From positions 1 to 63,221 of the forward strand of contig DXCZ01000054.1 of assembly GCA_019115765.1 (NCBI GenBank): a stretch of DNA of 63,221 nt, written 5' to 3'. The notes below the pieces were generated by a model that made no database searches, was not told the DNA's origin, and saw nothing but the letters and a program-made list of their open reading frames with translations. This DNA comes from Candidatus Mediterraneibacter stercoripullorum. Lineage in GTDB: Bacteria; Bacillota; Clostridia; Lachnospirales; Lachnospiraceae. Shown here in pieces: positions 37,336 to 45,682 of the stretch (the first letter of the stretch is position 1; each line of letters opens with the position of its first letter). A program made the position numbers and the translations under genes.

Positions 37336-38667
37336 ATGGCGGCAGTATCACTGGAAAACTGGGTCGAGAGGATCCGCGACCCGAAGATTGAATGCATGAG
37401 CAGGGACGAGATGGCGGCTCTGCAGAGCAAACGCCTTGTAGACGTGGTGAACAGGGTGTACAACAATGTAGAATTCTACCGTAACAAAATGAAAGATCTG
37501 GGACTGGAGCCCGGAGATATCAGGTCCATCGAAGATATCACCAAACTTCCGTTCACAACGAAGGAAGATCTGAAGAATAATTATCCTTTCGGACTCCTGG
37601 CAATTCCTATGTCAGATGTGGTGAGGGTTCAGGGAACATCTGGAACGACAGGCAAACTGACCATCGCACCTTATTCACAGAAGGATGTGGAAGTCTGGGG
37701 CGAGTGCGTGGCGAGAGGCCTTGTGATGGCAGGACTTACTAACGAAGATATTATCCATGTATGCTACGGGTACGGACTCTTCACCGGAGGAATGGGACTG
37801 GATTACGGAGCGAAGGCTCTTGGCGCTACAGCGATCCCTATGTCTGCCGGAAATACGAAGAGACAGATGATGTGTATGGAAGATCTGGGAGCTACCGCAT
37901 TTGCATGTACTCCATCCTATGCGCTTTATCTTGCGGAATCTCTGCAGGAAGCGGGAGTAGTAGACCGTCTGAAGCTGAAAGCGGGAATACACGGTGCAGA
38001 GCCCTGGACAGAAGAGATGCGGAAGAAGATCGAGAGCATCCTCCACATCAACTGTTTTGATATCTACGGACTGTGCGAAGTAACCGGACCTGGTGTTGCT
38101 CAGGATTGTATCCACCACAAGGGACTCCATGTACATCAGGACTATTTCTATCCGGAAGTCCTGAATCCGGCTACTCATGAGCCATGCGCGGACGGTGAGA
38201 CAGGAGAGCTTGTATTTACAACTCTTGCAAAAGAAGCCATGCCTCTGCTCCGCTACCGGACGAAGGACCTTACCAGCATTGATCATAGTACATGCGAGTG
38301 CGGCAGAACACTGCCAAGGATCTCCAAGTTCACTGGAAGAACAGACGATATGAAGGTTATCCGCGGCGTGAATGTATTCCCGACCCAGGTTGAGACAGCA
38401 CTGCTGAGTATGGGAGGCGCGGTTGCTCCTCACTATATGATGATTGTAGACAGAGAGGATAACCTGGATGTCCTGACGGTTATGGTCGAAGTGGATGAGA
38501 GCATGTTCTCAGATGAGATCAGGAAGCTGGATGCTCTGAGAGACAAGATCGCAGCAGTCCTCAAGACAGCTCTTGGTGTATCTGTACGTGTGAAACTTGT
38601 TGAGCCTAAGTCTATCCAGAGAAGTGAGGGCAAGGCTGTACGAGTTATCGACAATAGGAATCTGTAG
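37336..38667 (+). CDS. paaK: Phenylacetate-CoA ligase family protein, copy 2
   Basis: 443 residues. Same family as the copy at 33218 but only moderately similar. P-loop VQGTSGTTGKLTIAPY (about 97-112), YGLCEVTGPGVAQDC (about 238-252) and RGVNVFPTQVETALL near 340. The two ligases may prefer different aryl acids, for example phenylacetate against indoleacetate or 4-hydroxyphenylacetate; sequence alone does not decide. AAGGAGAAA precedes the ATG. It is followed 17 bases later by the second ACT gene, so each ligase has its own ACT partner. Confidence 0.93.
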   Translation: MAAVSLENWVERIRDPKIECMSRDEMAALQSKRLVDVVNRVYNNVEFYRNKMKDLGLEPGDIRSIEDITKLPFTTKEDLKNNYPFGLLAIPMSDVVRVQGTSGTTGKLTIAPYSQKDVEVWGECVARGLVMAGLTNEDIIHVCYGYGLFTGGMGLDYGAKALGATAIPMSAGNTKRQMMCMEDLGATAFACTPSYALYLAESLQEAGVVDRLKLKAGIHGAEPWTEEMRKKIESILHINCFDIYGLCEVTGPGVAQDCIHHKGLHVHQDYFYPEVLNPATHEPCADGETGELVFTTLAKEAMPLLRYRTKDLTSIDHSTCECGRTLPRISKFTGRTDDMKVIRGVNVFPTQVETALLSMGGAVAPHYMMIVDREDNLDVLTVMVEVDESMFSDEIRKLDALRDKIAAVLKTALGVSVRVKLVEPKSIQRSEGKAVRVIDNRNL

Positions 38668-38684
38668 AAAGGAAGGTATTTGGT

Positions 38685-39128
38685 ATGGGAATCACCATTC
38701 AGCAGTTATCTGTATTTCTGGAAAACCGTGAGGGACGGCTTGATGAAGTGCTCTCTGTACTTGCGGGAAATGATATCAATATCGTAGCTCTCAGTCTTGC
38801 GGACACCTCTGATTACGGTATGCTCAGGATGATCGTCTCTGATCCGAACAAGGGGAAGGCAGTCCTCAAGGATAATGGTATCACGGCTATGCTCACAGAT
38901 GTTGTGGCTCTGAGAGTTCCCCATGAGACAGGATCGCTGAGCAAAGCCATGCACCAGATTGTTGAGGGCGACGTGAATATTGAGTATATGTATGCCTTTG
39001 CAAATGGTTCCGATGCATCGGCTGTCCTCAAGACAGATGATCCCGCACGTGTAGTGGATATCCTCCGCGGAAGCGGTTTCGATGTGTGGGAGGCTTCCGA
39101 AGCTTATGTGGCAAATATAAAAGGATAA
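38685..39128 (+). CDS. Tandem ACT-domain protein, copy 2
   Basis: 147 residues with two ACT domains (about 4-68 and 72-140). It begins with ATG after GAAAGGAAGG. Last gene of the aryl-acid operon; a hairpin and a strong terminator follow. Probably an amino-acid-sensing regulator or subunit paired with the preceding ligase (inference from position). Confidence 0.88.
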   Translation: MGITIQQLSVFLENREGRLDEVLSVLAGNDINIVALSLADTSDYGMLRMIVSDPNKGKAVLKDNGITAMLTDVVALRVPHETGSLSKAMHQIVEGDVNIEYMYAFANGSDASAVLKTDDPARVVDILRGSGFDVWEASEAYVANIKG

Positions 39129-39138
39129 GTATAAAGCA

Positions 39139-39216
39139 GCGGCGATATGGATTCGCCGCATGCAAAAAGCGTCCGCCGGGCAGCTTGTGATCAAGCATGT
39201 CCGGCGGACACTTTTT
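39139..39216 (+). terminator. Hairpin and terminator ending the aryl-acid operon
   Basis: A 7-bp stem (39139-39145 with 39153-39159) is followed by a 9-bp GC-rich stem (39171-39179 with 39201-39209) that encloses a smaller stem (39183-39187 with 39192-39196) and ends in CTTTTT. The second is a clear intrinsic terminator. Confidence 0.85.
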
Positions 39217-39297
39217 AATCCTCATTTCTCTGTATTGCTTTTAAATATAATGCCGTTTCTGATCGATATATTTTAAAAGGTACATTAAAAAATCTGA

Positions 39298-39495
39298 TTA
39301 AAGTTTTACTACGTTTGTTGCCTGTGGTCCTTTTGTGCCTTCTGTCACATCGAATTCGACAGCCTGGCCCTCTTCCAGGGATTTGAATCCATCCATGACA
39401 ACTCCTGAATAATGCACGAAGATGTCATTGCCTTCGGAGTCAGAAATGAATCCGTAGCCCTTCTGATTGTTAAACCATTTTACTGTACCTGTCAT
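39298..39495 (-). CDS. Cold-shock protein (CspA family)
   Basis: 65 residues from the ATG at 39495, seven bases after GGAGGG; an earlier in-frame ATG at 39510 overlaps that site. RNP1 (KGYGFI) and RNP2 (DIFVHYS) motifs are intact. It binds single-stranded RNA or DNA and acts as an RNA chaperone. Monocistronic, with its own promoter and a short leader containing an ATCCTT/AAGGAT stem (near 39528-39545). Confidence 0.97.
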   Translation of the reverse strand: MTGTVKWFNNQKGYGFISDSEGNDIFVHYSGVVMDGFKSLEEGQAVEFDVTEGTKGPQATNVVKL

Positions 39496-39555
39496 TGTGT
39501 TACCCTCCATAAAAAAATAAGTTACCGCATCCTTTACTTTTAAGGATACCGTGTC

Positions 39556-39584
39556 AGTGTAGCATGTTTAACAATAAAAGTCAA
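39556..39584 (-). promoter_or_regulatory. Promoter of the cold-shock gene
   Basis: Minus-strand TTGACT (39584-39579), 17-base spacer, TACACT (39561-39556), giving a leader of about 55 bases. Between here and the ptsH promoter (39585-39775) I see no gene, only an imperfect hairpin followed by TTTTT at 39664-39715. Confidence 0.65.
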
Positions 39585-39775
39585 TGTGATAATTACCTGT
39601 TTCGTAAAAATATACAAAAATTGTCGAAACACTGTATTTATAAGGGCTGTAGATTAAAATGATGCAGGGAGGCAGCTGAAGAAGGCAAGAATATGATGCT
39701 TCCACTCTGCTTTTTAACATATAATTTACGAATGTTAACAAAAAACTTATCATTGTGCTTAAAAGTCAACGGGAT

Positions 39776-39804
39776 TTGGATTGAAAATTTGTACACGATA
39801 TTAT
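39776..39804 (+). promoter_or_regulatory. ptsH-ptsI promoter
   Basis: TTGGAT (39776-39781), 17-base spacer, TATTAT (39799-39804), with the start codon 47 bases downstream. Confidence 0.55.
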
Positions 39805-39850
39805 ATACTTAGTGAAGAGCATATTTTCAATCAAAAGGAGGAACCATACT

Positions 39851-40108
39851 ATGAAAGAATTCAAATATGTGATTACAGATCCGGAGGGAATCCACGCAAG
39901 ACCGGCGGGCATCCTTGTGAAACAGGCTGCAGGATATAAGTCTACAGTAAAGATTGCCAAAGGCGAGAAGAGCGCGGATGCAAAGAGAATTTTTGGAGTT
40001 ATGGGACTTGGTGTTAAAACTGGTGAGGAGATCACGATCACAGTTGAAGGCGAAGATGAAGATCAGGCAGCTGTTGAATTAGAAGCATTCTTCAAGGAGA
40101 ATTTATAA
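39851..40108 (+). CDS. ptsH: Phosphocarrier protein HPr lacking Ser46
   Basis: 85 residues from the ATG at 39851, preceded by GGAGGAA. HPr carries phosphate from Enzyme I to sugar-specific EII proteins. The catalytic His15 is in place (GIHARPAG). The position equal to Bacillus Ser46, the site used by HPr kinase for carbon catabolite control, is arginine: the local sequence is SADAKRIFGVMGLG, where Bacillus has LKSIMGVMSLG. The neighbouring ptsI shows it is the general PTS HPr rather than a Crh-like paralogue, unless another ptsH exists elsewhere. Confidence 0.95.
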   Translation: MKEFKYVITDPEGIHARPAGILVKQAAGYKSTVKIAKGEKSADAKRIFGVMGLGVKTGEEITITVEGEDEDQAAVELEAFFKENL

Positions 40109-40111
40109 GCT

Positions 40112-41734
40112 ATGGTTACGATAAGCGGTAAAAGTGTATTCGGCGGCGTTGCTATCGGAAAGATCATGTTCTATAAGAGAAATGAGAAGGTGATCAAGAG
40201 AACGCACGTCGAAGATGTTGATGCAGAGTGGCAGCGCTTTGCCGCGGCGAAGGATAAGGCTGTCAGCCAGTTGAAGAATCTGCATGACAAGGCTTTGGAC
40301 GATGTTGGAGAAGCGAATGCCATGATATTTGAGATCCATCAGATGATGCTGGAGGATCTTGATTATCTCGAGTCTATTGAAAATATCATCCGTTCTCAGC
40401 ATCTGAATGCAGAATATGCGGTTGCAACGACGGCAGACAATTTTGCAAAAATGTTTTCTGCCATGGATGATGCCTATATGCAGGGGCGCGCTGCAGATGT
40501 AAAAGATGTTTCCGAGCGTGTGCTGGATATTCTCTGCGGAGTCAGCGATGGAATGAAGGAGATGACAGAACCCTGTATCATCGCAGCGGATGATCTGGCT
40601 CCCAGTGAGACAGTTCAGCTTGATAAGAGCAAAGTCCTTGGCTTTGCCACCATGTACGGATCATCTAATTCCCATACAGCAATCCTTGCCCGTACCATGA
40701 ATATTCCGGCAGTGATCGGAATGGGCGAAGAGCTGAAAGCAGAGTATGACGGACAGCTTTCCATCCTTGATGGATTTACCGGTACTCTTTACATCGATCC
40801 TGATTATGAGACAATGGCAAAGATGCAGGACAAGCGCGCCAAAGATCTGGAGCAGAAAGCACTTCTTGAGCAGCTGAGAGGAAAGGAAAATGTAACAAAG
40901 AGCGGTCAGAAGATCAACGTTTATGCCAATATCGGCAATGTGTCCGATCTTGGCGCGGTGGTCAAGAACGACGCTGGCGGCATCGGACTTTTCCGGAGTG
41001 AGTTCCTGTATCTGGAGAATGATGATTTCCCGACAGAAGATCAGCAGTTCGCAGTTTACAAACAGGTTGCTGAGACGATGGCAGGGAAAAAGGTGATCAT
41101 CCGTACGCTTGATATCGGTGCGGATAAGCAGGTGGATTATTTCGGACTTGACAAGGAAGAGAATCCTGCACTGGGATACAGAGCGATTCGTATCTGTCTG
41201 ACCAGACCGGAGATATTCAAGACTCAGCTCCGTGCCCTGTACCGGGCTGCCATGTTTGGAAACATTTCCATCATGTTCCCGATGATCATCTCCATGAAAG
41301 AGATTTACAAGATCAAAGATATCATTGCCGAGGTAAAAGATGAGCTGACCCGTGAAGGAATCCCGTTCCGGGATGACGTTGAGCTTGGTGTTATGATCGA
41401 GACTCCTGCTTCTGTCATGATCAGCCGTGAACTGGCGAAGGAAGTGGATTTCTTCAGTGTAGGAACCAACGATCTGACGCAGTACACACTTGCCATTGAC
41501 CGTCAGAATTCCAAACTTGATGAGTTCTATGACCCGCATCACCCGGCCATTCTTTCTATGATCAAGATGGCAGCTGAGAATGCTCATGCAGAGGGTGCAT
41601 GGATCGGTATCTGCGGTGAACTTGGCGCTGATCTCGAACTTACGGAAGAATTCCTGAAGATGGGGCTGGATGAGCTTTCTGTCTCCCCGGCTATGGTGCT
41701 TCCGCTCAGAAAGAGAATCAGAGAATGCGAGTAA
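40112..41734 (+). CDS. ptsI: PTS Enzyme I (phosphoenolpyruvate-protein phosphotransferase)
   Basis: 540 residues, slightly shorter than the usual ~570. It takes phosphate from PEP and gives it to HPr. The active histidine is in GSSNSHTAILARTM (about 187-200), the PEP-binding arginine in GIGLFRSEFLY (about 289-299), and the C-terminal signature SVGTNDLTQYTLAIDRQN at about 449-466 is intact. Start is three bases after ptsH, inside a coupled arrangement. A terminator follows. Confidence 0.97.
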   Translation: MVTISGKSVFGGVAIGKIMFYKRNEKVIKRTHVEDVDAEWQRFAAAKDKAVSQLKNLHDKALDDVGEANAMIFEIHQMMLEDLDYLESIENIIRSQHLNAEYAVATTADNFAKMFSAMDDAYMQGRAADVKDVSERVLDILCGVSDGMKEMTEPCIIAADDLAPSETVQLDKSKVLGFATMYGSSNSHTAILARTMNIPAVIGMGEELKAEYDGQLSILDGFTGTLYIDPDYETMAKMQDKRAKDLEQKALLEQLRGKENVTKSGQKINVYANIGNVSDLGAVVKNDAGGIGLFRSEFLYLENDDFPTEDQQFAVYKQVAETMAGKKVIIRTLDIGADKQVDYFGLDKEENPALGYRAIRICLTRPEIFKTQLRALYRAAMFGNISIMFPMIISMKEIYKIKDIIAEVKDELTREGIPFRDDVELGVMIETPASVMISRELAKEVDFFSVGTNDLTQYTLAIDRQNSKLDEFYDPHHPAILSMIKMAAENAHAEGAWIGICGELGADLELTEEFLKMGLDELSVSPAMVLPLRKRIRECE

Positions 41735-41756
41735 ACACATATTGTAATAAATAACA

Positions 41757-41802
41757 AATGAGGCGCTATACCTGTATAAAAGCAGGAGGGCGCTTCATTT
41801 TT
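41757..41802 (+). terminator. Terminator after ptsI
   Basis: A 10-bp stem with one wobble pair (41757-41766 with 41790-41799) ends in a T run; an inner CCTG/CAGG pair strengthens it. Confidence 0.75.
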
Positions 41803-41856
41803 TGTGCGTTCCGCCCGGATGACAGAGAACAGATGAACAATAACACAGTTGAAAAA

Positions 41857-41926
41857 AGAACGTATGTTCTAAAAATGATTGAAATGAAGGGTGTAATATG
41901 TTATCATGTGATAAGAACATATGTTT
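41857..41926 (+). promoter_or_regulatory. SOS-type promoter bracketed by two LexA boxes
   Basis: Box 1 at 41858-41869 is a perfect GAAC-N4-GTTC dyad (GAACGTATGTTC). Box 2 at 41915-41926 is GAACATATGTTT, one mismatch from the Bacillus LexA consensus. Between them TTGAAA (41879-41884), 17 bases and TATCAT (41902-41907) form a promoter, so box 2 covers the start point. LexA at both sites would repress the radical-SAM pair until DNA damage. Confidence 0.8.
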
Positions 41927-41942
41927 GGGAGGCGGAATTGTT

Positions 41943-43292
41943 ATGTATGACCGGATACAGACGGAGATGAGTATCTACGATAAGCTGAATATTTTGTCGG
42001 ATGCAGCCAAGTATGATGTGGCATGTACTTCCAGCGGTGTAGACCGGAAAGGAGATGGCTCGGGTATGGGTAACTGCAGTAAAGCCGGGATCTGCCATAG
42101 TTTTTCGGCTGATGGAAGATGTATTTCACTTTTGAAGATTCTTTTTACAAATGAGTGCATTTTCGACTGCAAGTATTGTGTGAACAGATCTTCTAACGAT
42201 GTGGTAAGGACATCCTTTACTCCGGAAGAAGTATGCACACTGACGATGGAATTCTACCGCAGGAACTATATTGAAGGGTTGTTCCTTAGTTCCGGTGTGG
42301 TGAAAAATCCGGACTACACCATGGAACTGCTCTATGCCACCCTATATCGCCTCCGCAATATCTGCAATTTTCGGGGATATATTCATGTAAAAGCAATTCC
42401 CGGGGCTGATCAGCGGCTGATACGCATGACCGGATATCTGGCGGACAGGATGAGTGTTAATATAGAACTGCCTACAGCAGAGAGTCTGCGGCAGCTGGCT
42501 CCTCATAAAACACGTAAAAACATCCTTGCTCCCATGAGACTGGTGCAGGAACAGAGGAAGGAGAATCGGTATGAAGTTTCTGTCAGAAAGGACGGCCCGC
42601 GGTTTGTTCCGGCAGGACAGAGCACACAGATGATTATAGGCGCTACGCCAGAGACAGATTTTCAGATTTTAAATGTGGCAGAATCTCTTTACGACAGATT
42701 TGAGCTGAAACGGGTATTCTATTCGGCATTTGTACCGGTTAATGAAGAGATTGCTCTGCCGGCGGTGAGAAGAGACGGCCCGCCGCTTCTGCGGGAACAC
42801 AGACTGTATCAGGCGGACTGGCTGTTGAGGTTTTATCATTTTCGTGCTTCGGAGCTGCTTGATGAGAAAAATCCGAATTTCAACGTGTTTCTTGATCCGA
42901 AATGCTGCTGGGCTCTGAAGCATCTGGAGCAGTTTCCTGTGGAAGTAAACCGGGCGGATTACCGCATGCTTTTACGGGTACCGGGAATCGGCTGCAAATC
43001 AGCATCCAGGATCGTGAAAGCCAGACGCATGGGCGCACTTGATTTTCAGGACTTGAAAAGGATGGGAGTCGTACTGAAGCGAGCGTTATATTTTATTACT
43101 TGTCAGGGAAAGATGATGTTCTGTACGAAGCTGGATGAGGATTATATTACGAGGAATCTTCTTAATACAAAGGAAAGACTTCCTGAAGGCGCTGACGGGA
43201 TGACTTATCGGCAGCTTTCTCTGTTTGATGATATGAGTTTTGGAGTAAAAGATGCATTTGAGACTGTTTCGGGAAAGAAGGCGGGGATATAG
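41943..43292 (+). CDS. Radical SAM DNA modification/repair protein (TIGR03916 type)
   Basis: 449 residues from the ATG at 41943, preceded by GGGAGG; an earlier in-frame start would lie in LexA box 2. The radical SAM cluster is CIFDCKYC (Cys72, 76 and 79), and extra cysteines at 28, 45, 51 and 60 are conserved-looking. A helix-hairpin-helix motif lies at about 344-358 (RVPGIGCKSASRIVK), a non-specific DNA-binding element. Near the C-terminus RQLSLFDD (Q424-F428) matches a sliding-clamp-binding motif and the same string in PolC. The family is annotated as putative DNA repair with unknown substrate. SOS control and a partner gene two bases later support repair of a specific lesion. Confidence 0.9.
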   Translation: MYDRIQTEMSIYDKLNILSDAAKYDVACTSSGVDRKGDGSGMGNCSKAGICHSFSADGRCISLLKILFTNECIFDCKYCVNRSSNDVVRTSFTPEEVCTLTMEFYRRNYIEGLFLSSGVVKNPDYTMELLYATLYRLRNICNFRGYIHVKAIPGADQRLIRMTGYLADRMSVNIELPTAESLRQLAPHKTRKNILAPMRLVQEQRKENRYEVSVRKDGPRFVPAGQSTQMIIGATPETDFQILNVAESLYDRFELKRVFYSAFVPVNEEIALPAVRRDGPPLLREHRLYQADWLLRFYHFRASELLDEKNPNFNVFLDPKCCWALKHLEQFPVEVNRADYRMLLRVPGIGCKSASRIVKARRMGALDFQDLKRMGVVLKRALYFITCQGKMMFCTKLDEDYITRNLLNTKERLPEGADGMTYRQLSLFDDMSFGVKDAFETVSGKKAGI

Positions 43293-43293
43293 G

Positions 43294-44061
43294 ATGAAAA
43301 GGATTTATGTCTGTCATGATACATTAACCGGTATATATTCCGCGCTTCACGACGCCTGGGTGGAGAGCCGGAACGGTGATGCGGGCATCCGTTTCCGAGG
43401 GAGGATCCAGCAGCAGCTTTTCTGTGACTATCATATTGTTGAGGAAAATGAAGAGAAAGTAATTAAAATTGAACGTCTGATCAAACGTCATCTGGGATAT
43501 AATGCGTACTGGGCTGTGTATCATGCGCTGCTTTCTGATGAAGAGCAGAAAGCCGAGGCGGTATTTCACACTATGCAGGAGGCAAGACGGATCGCGGACA
43601 GTCAGAAGATCATGGATCATCTTGGGAATGAGAGTGTGGCAATGGTCTTCGAACTAAGCAGAAGGGTATCTAATGAATCTCATATGTATAAAGAATTTAT
43701 CCGTTTCCGGGAGATTCAAAACGGTGTGCTGGTATCGGAAATATCCCCCAGGACACAGGTGCTGACATGTATCGCAGATCATTTTGCAGACCGTTTCCCA
43801 CTGGAAAACTGGATGATTATTGACCGTACCCATCATGTGACGCTTCTCCACAAGGCAAAAGGACCTTGCCGGCTTCTGTGGGATGCCGATCCGGATTCAG
43901 AAGCATTATCAAAATTATCAGATGAAGAGGAGAAATATGAAAACCTCTGGAAGGGCTTTTTTGACTCGGTTTCAATACGTGAAAGGGAAAACCCGAAACT
44001 TCAGCAGTCGCATCTGCCCCTTCGATACAGAGATATGATGCCTGAATTTACAGGGGACTGA
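43294..44061 (+). CDS. DUF4130/TIGR03915 putative DNA repair protein
   Basis: 255 residues from the ATG at 43294, one base after the stop of the radical-SAM gene, with no strong ribosome site of its own, so coupled translation is likely. The sequence begins MKRIYVCHDTLTGIYSALHDAW and has the family's RTHHVTLLHKAKG-like basic segment near 195-207. DUF4130 also occurs next to uracil-DNA-glycosylase-like (UdgX) domains in other bacteria. No catalytic residues are established; it probably binds DNA or the damaged base and works with the radical-SAM partner. Confidence 0.85.
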   Translation: MKRIYVCHDTLTGIYSALHDAWVESRNGDAGIRFRGRIQQQLFCDYHIVEENEEKVIKIERLIKRHLGYNAYWAVYHALLSDEEQKAEAVFHTMQEARRIADSQKIMDHLGNESVAMVFELSRRVSNESHMYKEFIRFREIQNGVLVSEISPRTQVLTCIADHFADRFPLENWMIIDRTHHVTLLHKAKGPCRLLWDADPDSEALSKLSDEEEKYENLWKGFFDSVSIRERENPKLQQSHLPLRYRDMMPEFTGD

Positions 44062-44080
44062 ATGTGGCGGTGAGAACTGC

Positions 44081-44139
44081 ATTATATCAGCTAAAGCTGA
44101 CCCGAATCCCGCGCCAAGACTCGTGAGCGAGCCTTGAAT
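44081..44139. repeat. Dispersed hairpin repeat, copy 2
   Basis: Matches 71-129 at 55 of 59 positions, starting 20 bases after the DUF4130 stop. The TCAGCT/AGCTGA palindrome is kept; the second stem has one A-C mismatch. The outer stem of copy 1 is missing here. As the first structure after the operon it may act as a 3' hairpin, though it lacks a T run. Confidence 0.8.
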
Positions 44140-44192
44140 GAATACATGAGAAATAGTTCAGTTACGTTCTGGCGTAAAATTATGGAAAACAG

Positions 44193-44221
44193 TTGTATAA
44201 AAGGACAAATAAGATTATGAT
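44193..44221 (+). promoter_or_regulatory. Promoter of nfeD-SPFH-helicase genes
   Basis: TTGTAT (44193-44198), 17-base spacer, TATGAT (44216-44221), about 55 bases before the nfeD start. Confidence 0.5.
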
Positions 44222-44276
44222 AAAGACATCATCGGATGTATTATTCGAGGATAATCTGACGAAAGAGAGGGACGCT

Positions 44277-44726
44277 ATGGAGAAAGAAGTTTTTTTGTGG
44301 CTTGGCCTGATGATCATTTTTCTGATAATCGAGCTTCTTACCGTAGGACTGACATGCATCTGGCTGGCCGGAGGTTCTCTGGCTGCACTTCTGGTTTCTC
44401 TGACGGGAGCAAATATTGTATGGCAAGTTCTGATGTTTATCCTGGTTTCATTTCTGCTGGTGGTCTTTACAAGACCTTTTGCTATGAAATACATAAATGC
44501 CCGGCATGAAAGAACCAATGTAGATGAGCTTATCGGAAAACTGGTCAAAGTAACGGAAACAGTAGACAACTATGAACAGACGGGAGCGGCGACCGCGAAT
44601 GGGCTGGACTGGACAGCAAGGTCTGAAGATGACAGAGAGACGATCGAGAAGGGAAGTCTTGCCAGAGTTGTCCGTATCTCGGGTGTGAAACTGATACTGA
44701 AAAAGAGTGAGGAGGGAAAATCATGA
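44277..44726 (+). CDS. NfeD-like membrane protein
   Basis: 149 residues from the ATG at 44277, after AGAGAGG. Two or three membrane segments (about 3-45 and 50-68) precede a C-terminal OB-fold domain (about 85-149) typical of short NfeD proteins. These pair with SPFH/stomatin proteins, and the SPFH gene overlaps it here (ATGA). The pair organises membrane microdomains; a precise role is not known. Confidence 0.88.
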   Translation: MEKEVFLWLGLMIIFLIIELLTVGLTCIWLAGGSLAALLVSLTGANIVWQVLMFILVSFLLVVFTRPFAMKYINARHERTNVDELIGKLVKVTETVDNYEQTGAATANGLDWTARSEDDRETIEKGSLARVVRISGVKLILKKSEEGKS

Positions 44727-45682
44727 TTGGTGCATTTGTTGGAATTGTTATTCTTGTTATTATTCTTTTGCTTCTGGTAACAAATATCCGTATCGTACCT
44801 CAGGCGCATGCATATGTGCTTGAAAGACTTGGAGGGTATAAAGAGACATGGAGTGTAGGACTGCATTTTAAGGTGCCGATCCTGGATCGTGTGGCAAGAA
44901 AGGTGTCTCTGAAGGAACAGGTAGTTGATTTTGATCCTCAGGCAGTTATCACAAAGGATAATGTTACCATGCAGATCGACACGGTAATCTTTTATCAGAT
45001 CACTGATCCCAAGAAATTTGCCTATGGTGTGGAGAATCCGATCCTGGCCATTGATAATCTGACGGCAACTACATTGAGGAATATCATCGGAGATCTGGAA
45101 CTGGACGAAACACTTACTTCCCGCGAGACGATCAATACGAAAATGCGTACGATCCTCGATACGGCTACAGATGAATGGGGAATTAAGGTAAACCGTGTGG
45201 AACTGAGGAATATCATGCCGCCGAAAGCAATCCAGGATGCAATGGAAAAGCAGATGAAGGCGGAGCGTGAACGCCGTGAGGCAATCCTCAGGGCAGAGGG
45301 AGAAAAGAAATCTACGATCCTTGTCGCAGAAGGAGAGAAGCAGTCTGTTATCCTTGAGGCTGAGGCTGAGAAGCAGGCGGCGATCCTCCGTGCTGAAGCA
45401 GAGAAGGAGAGGAGAATACGGGAGGCAGAAGGACAGGCTCAGGCTATTCGGACAGTTCAGCAGGCAAATGCAGACGGAATCGAATACATCAAGAAAGCCG
45501 GCGCAGATAATGCGGTCCTGACTATGAAGAGTCTTGAGGCTTTTGCAAAAGCTGCAGATGGAAAGGCTACAAAGATTATCATCCCGTCAGAAGTACAGGG
45601 AATCGCGGGCCTGACGAAAACTATTGCCGAAGTGGCTAGACTCGATGAGACAGAAGAAACTGAAACGGATGAGGCAAAGTGA
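44723..45682 (+). CDS. SPFH/Band 7 (stomatin-like) membrane protein
   Basis: 319 residues. One N-terminal membrane anchor (about 3-22), an SPFH domain (about 23-190) and a long Ala/Glu/Arg coiled coil (about 175-255). Starts by 4-base overlap with nfeD and ends by overlap with the helicase gene (GTGA), so all three are co-translated. Stomatin-NfeD pairs affect membrane order and protease activity; linking this to the helicase is speculative. Confidence 0.92.
   Translation: MIGAFVGIVILVIILLLLVTNIRIVPQAHAYVLERLGGYKETWSVGLHFKVPILDRVARKVSLKEQVVDFDPQAVITKDNVTMQIDTVIFYQITDPKKFAYGVENPILAIDNLTATTLRNIIGDLELDETLTSRETINTKMRTILDTATDEWGIKVNRVELRNIMPPKAIQDAMEKQMKAERERREAILRAEGEKKSTILVAEGEKQSVILEAEAEKQAAILRAEAEKERRIREAEGQAQAIRTVQQANADGIEYIKKAGADNAVLTMKSLEAFAKAADGKATKIIIPSEVQGIAGLTKTIAEVARLDETEETETDEAK

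Noticed and set aside
39664-39715. Imperfect hairpin with a T run between the cold-shock and ptsH promoters
   Set aside because: Could end a small RNA, but I found no promoter with acceptable spacing upstream.
41758-41970. A 70-codon frame between ptsI and the radical-SAM gene
   Set aside because: It covers the ptsI terminator and the LexA-controlled promoter and has no ribosome site.
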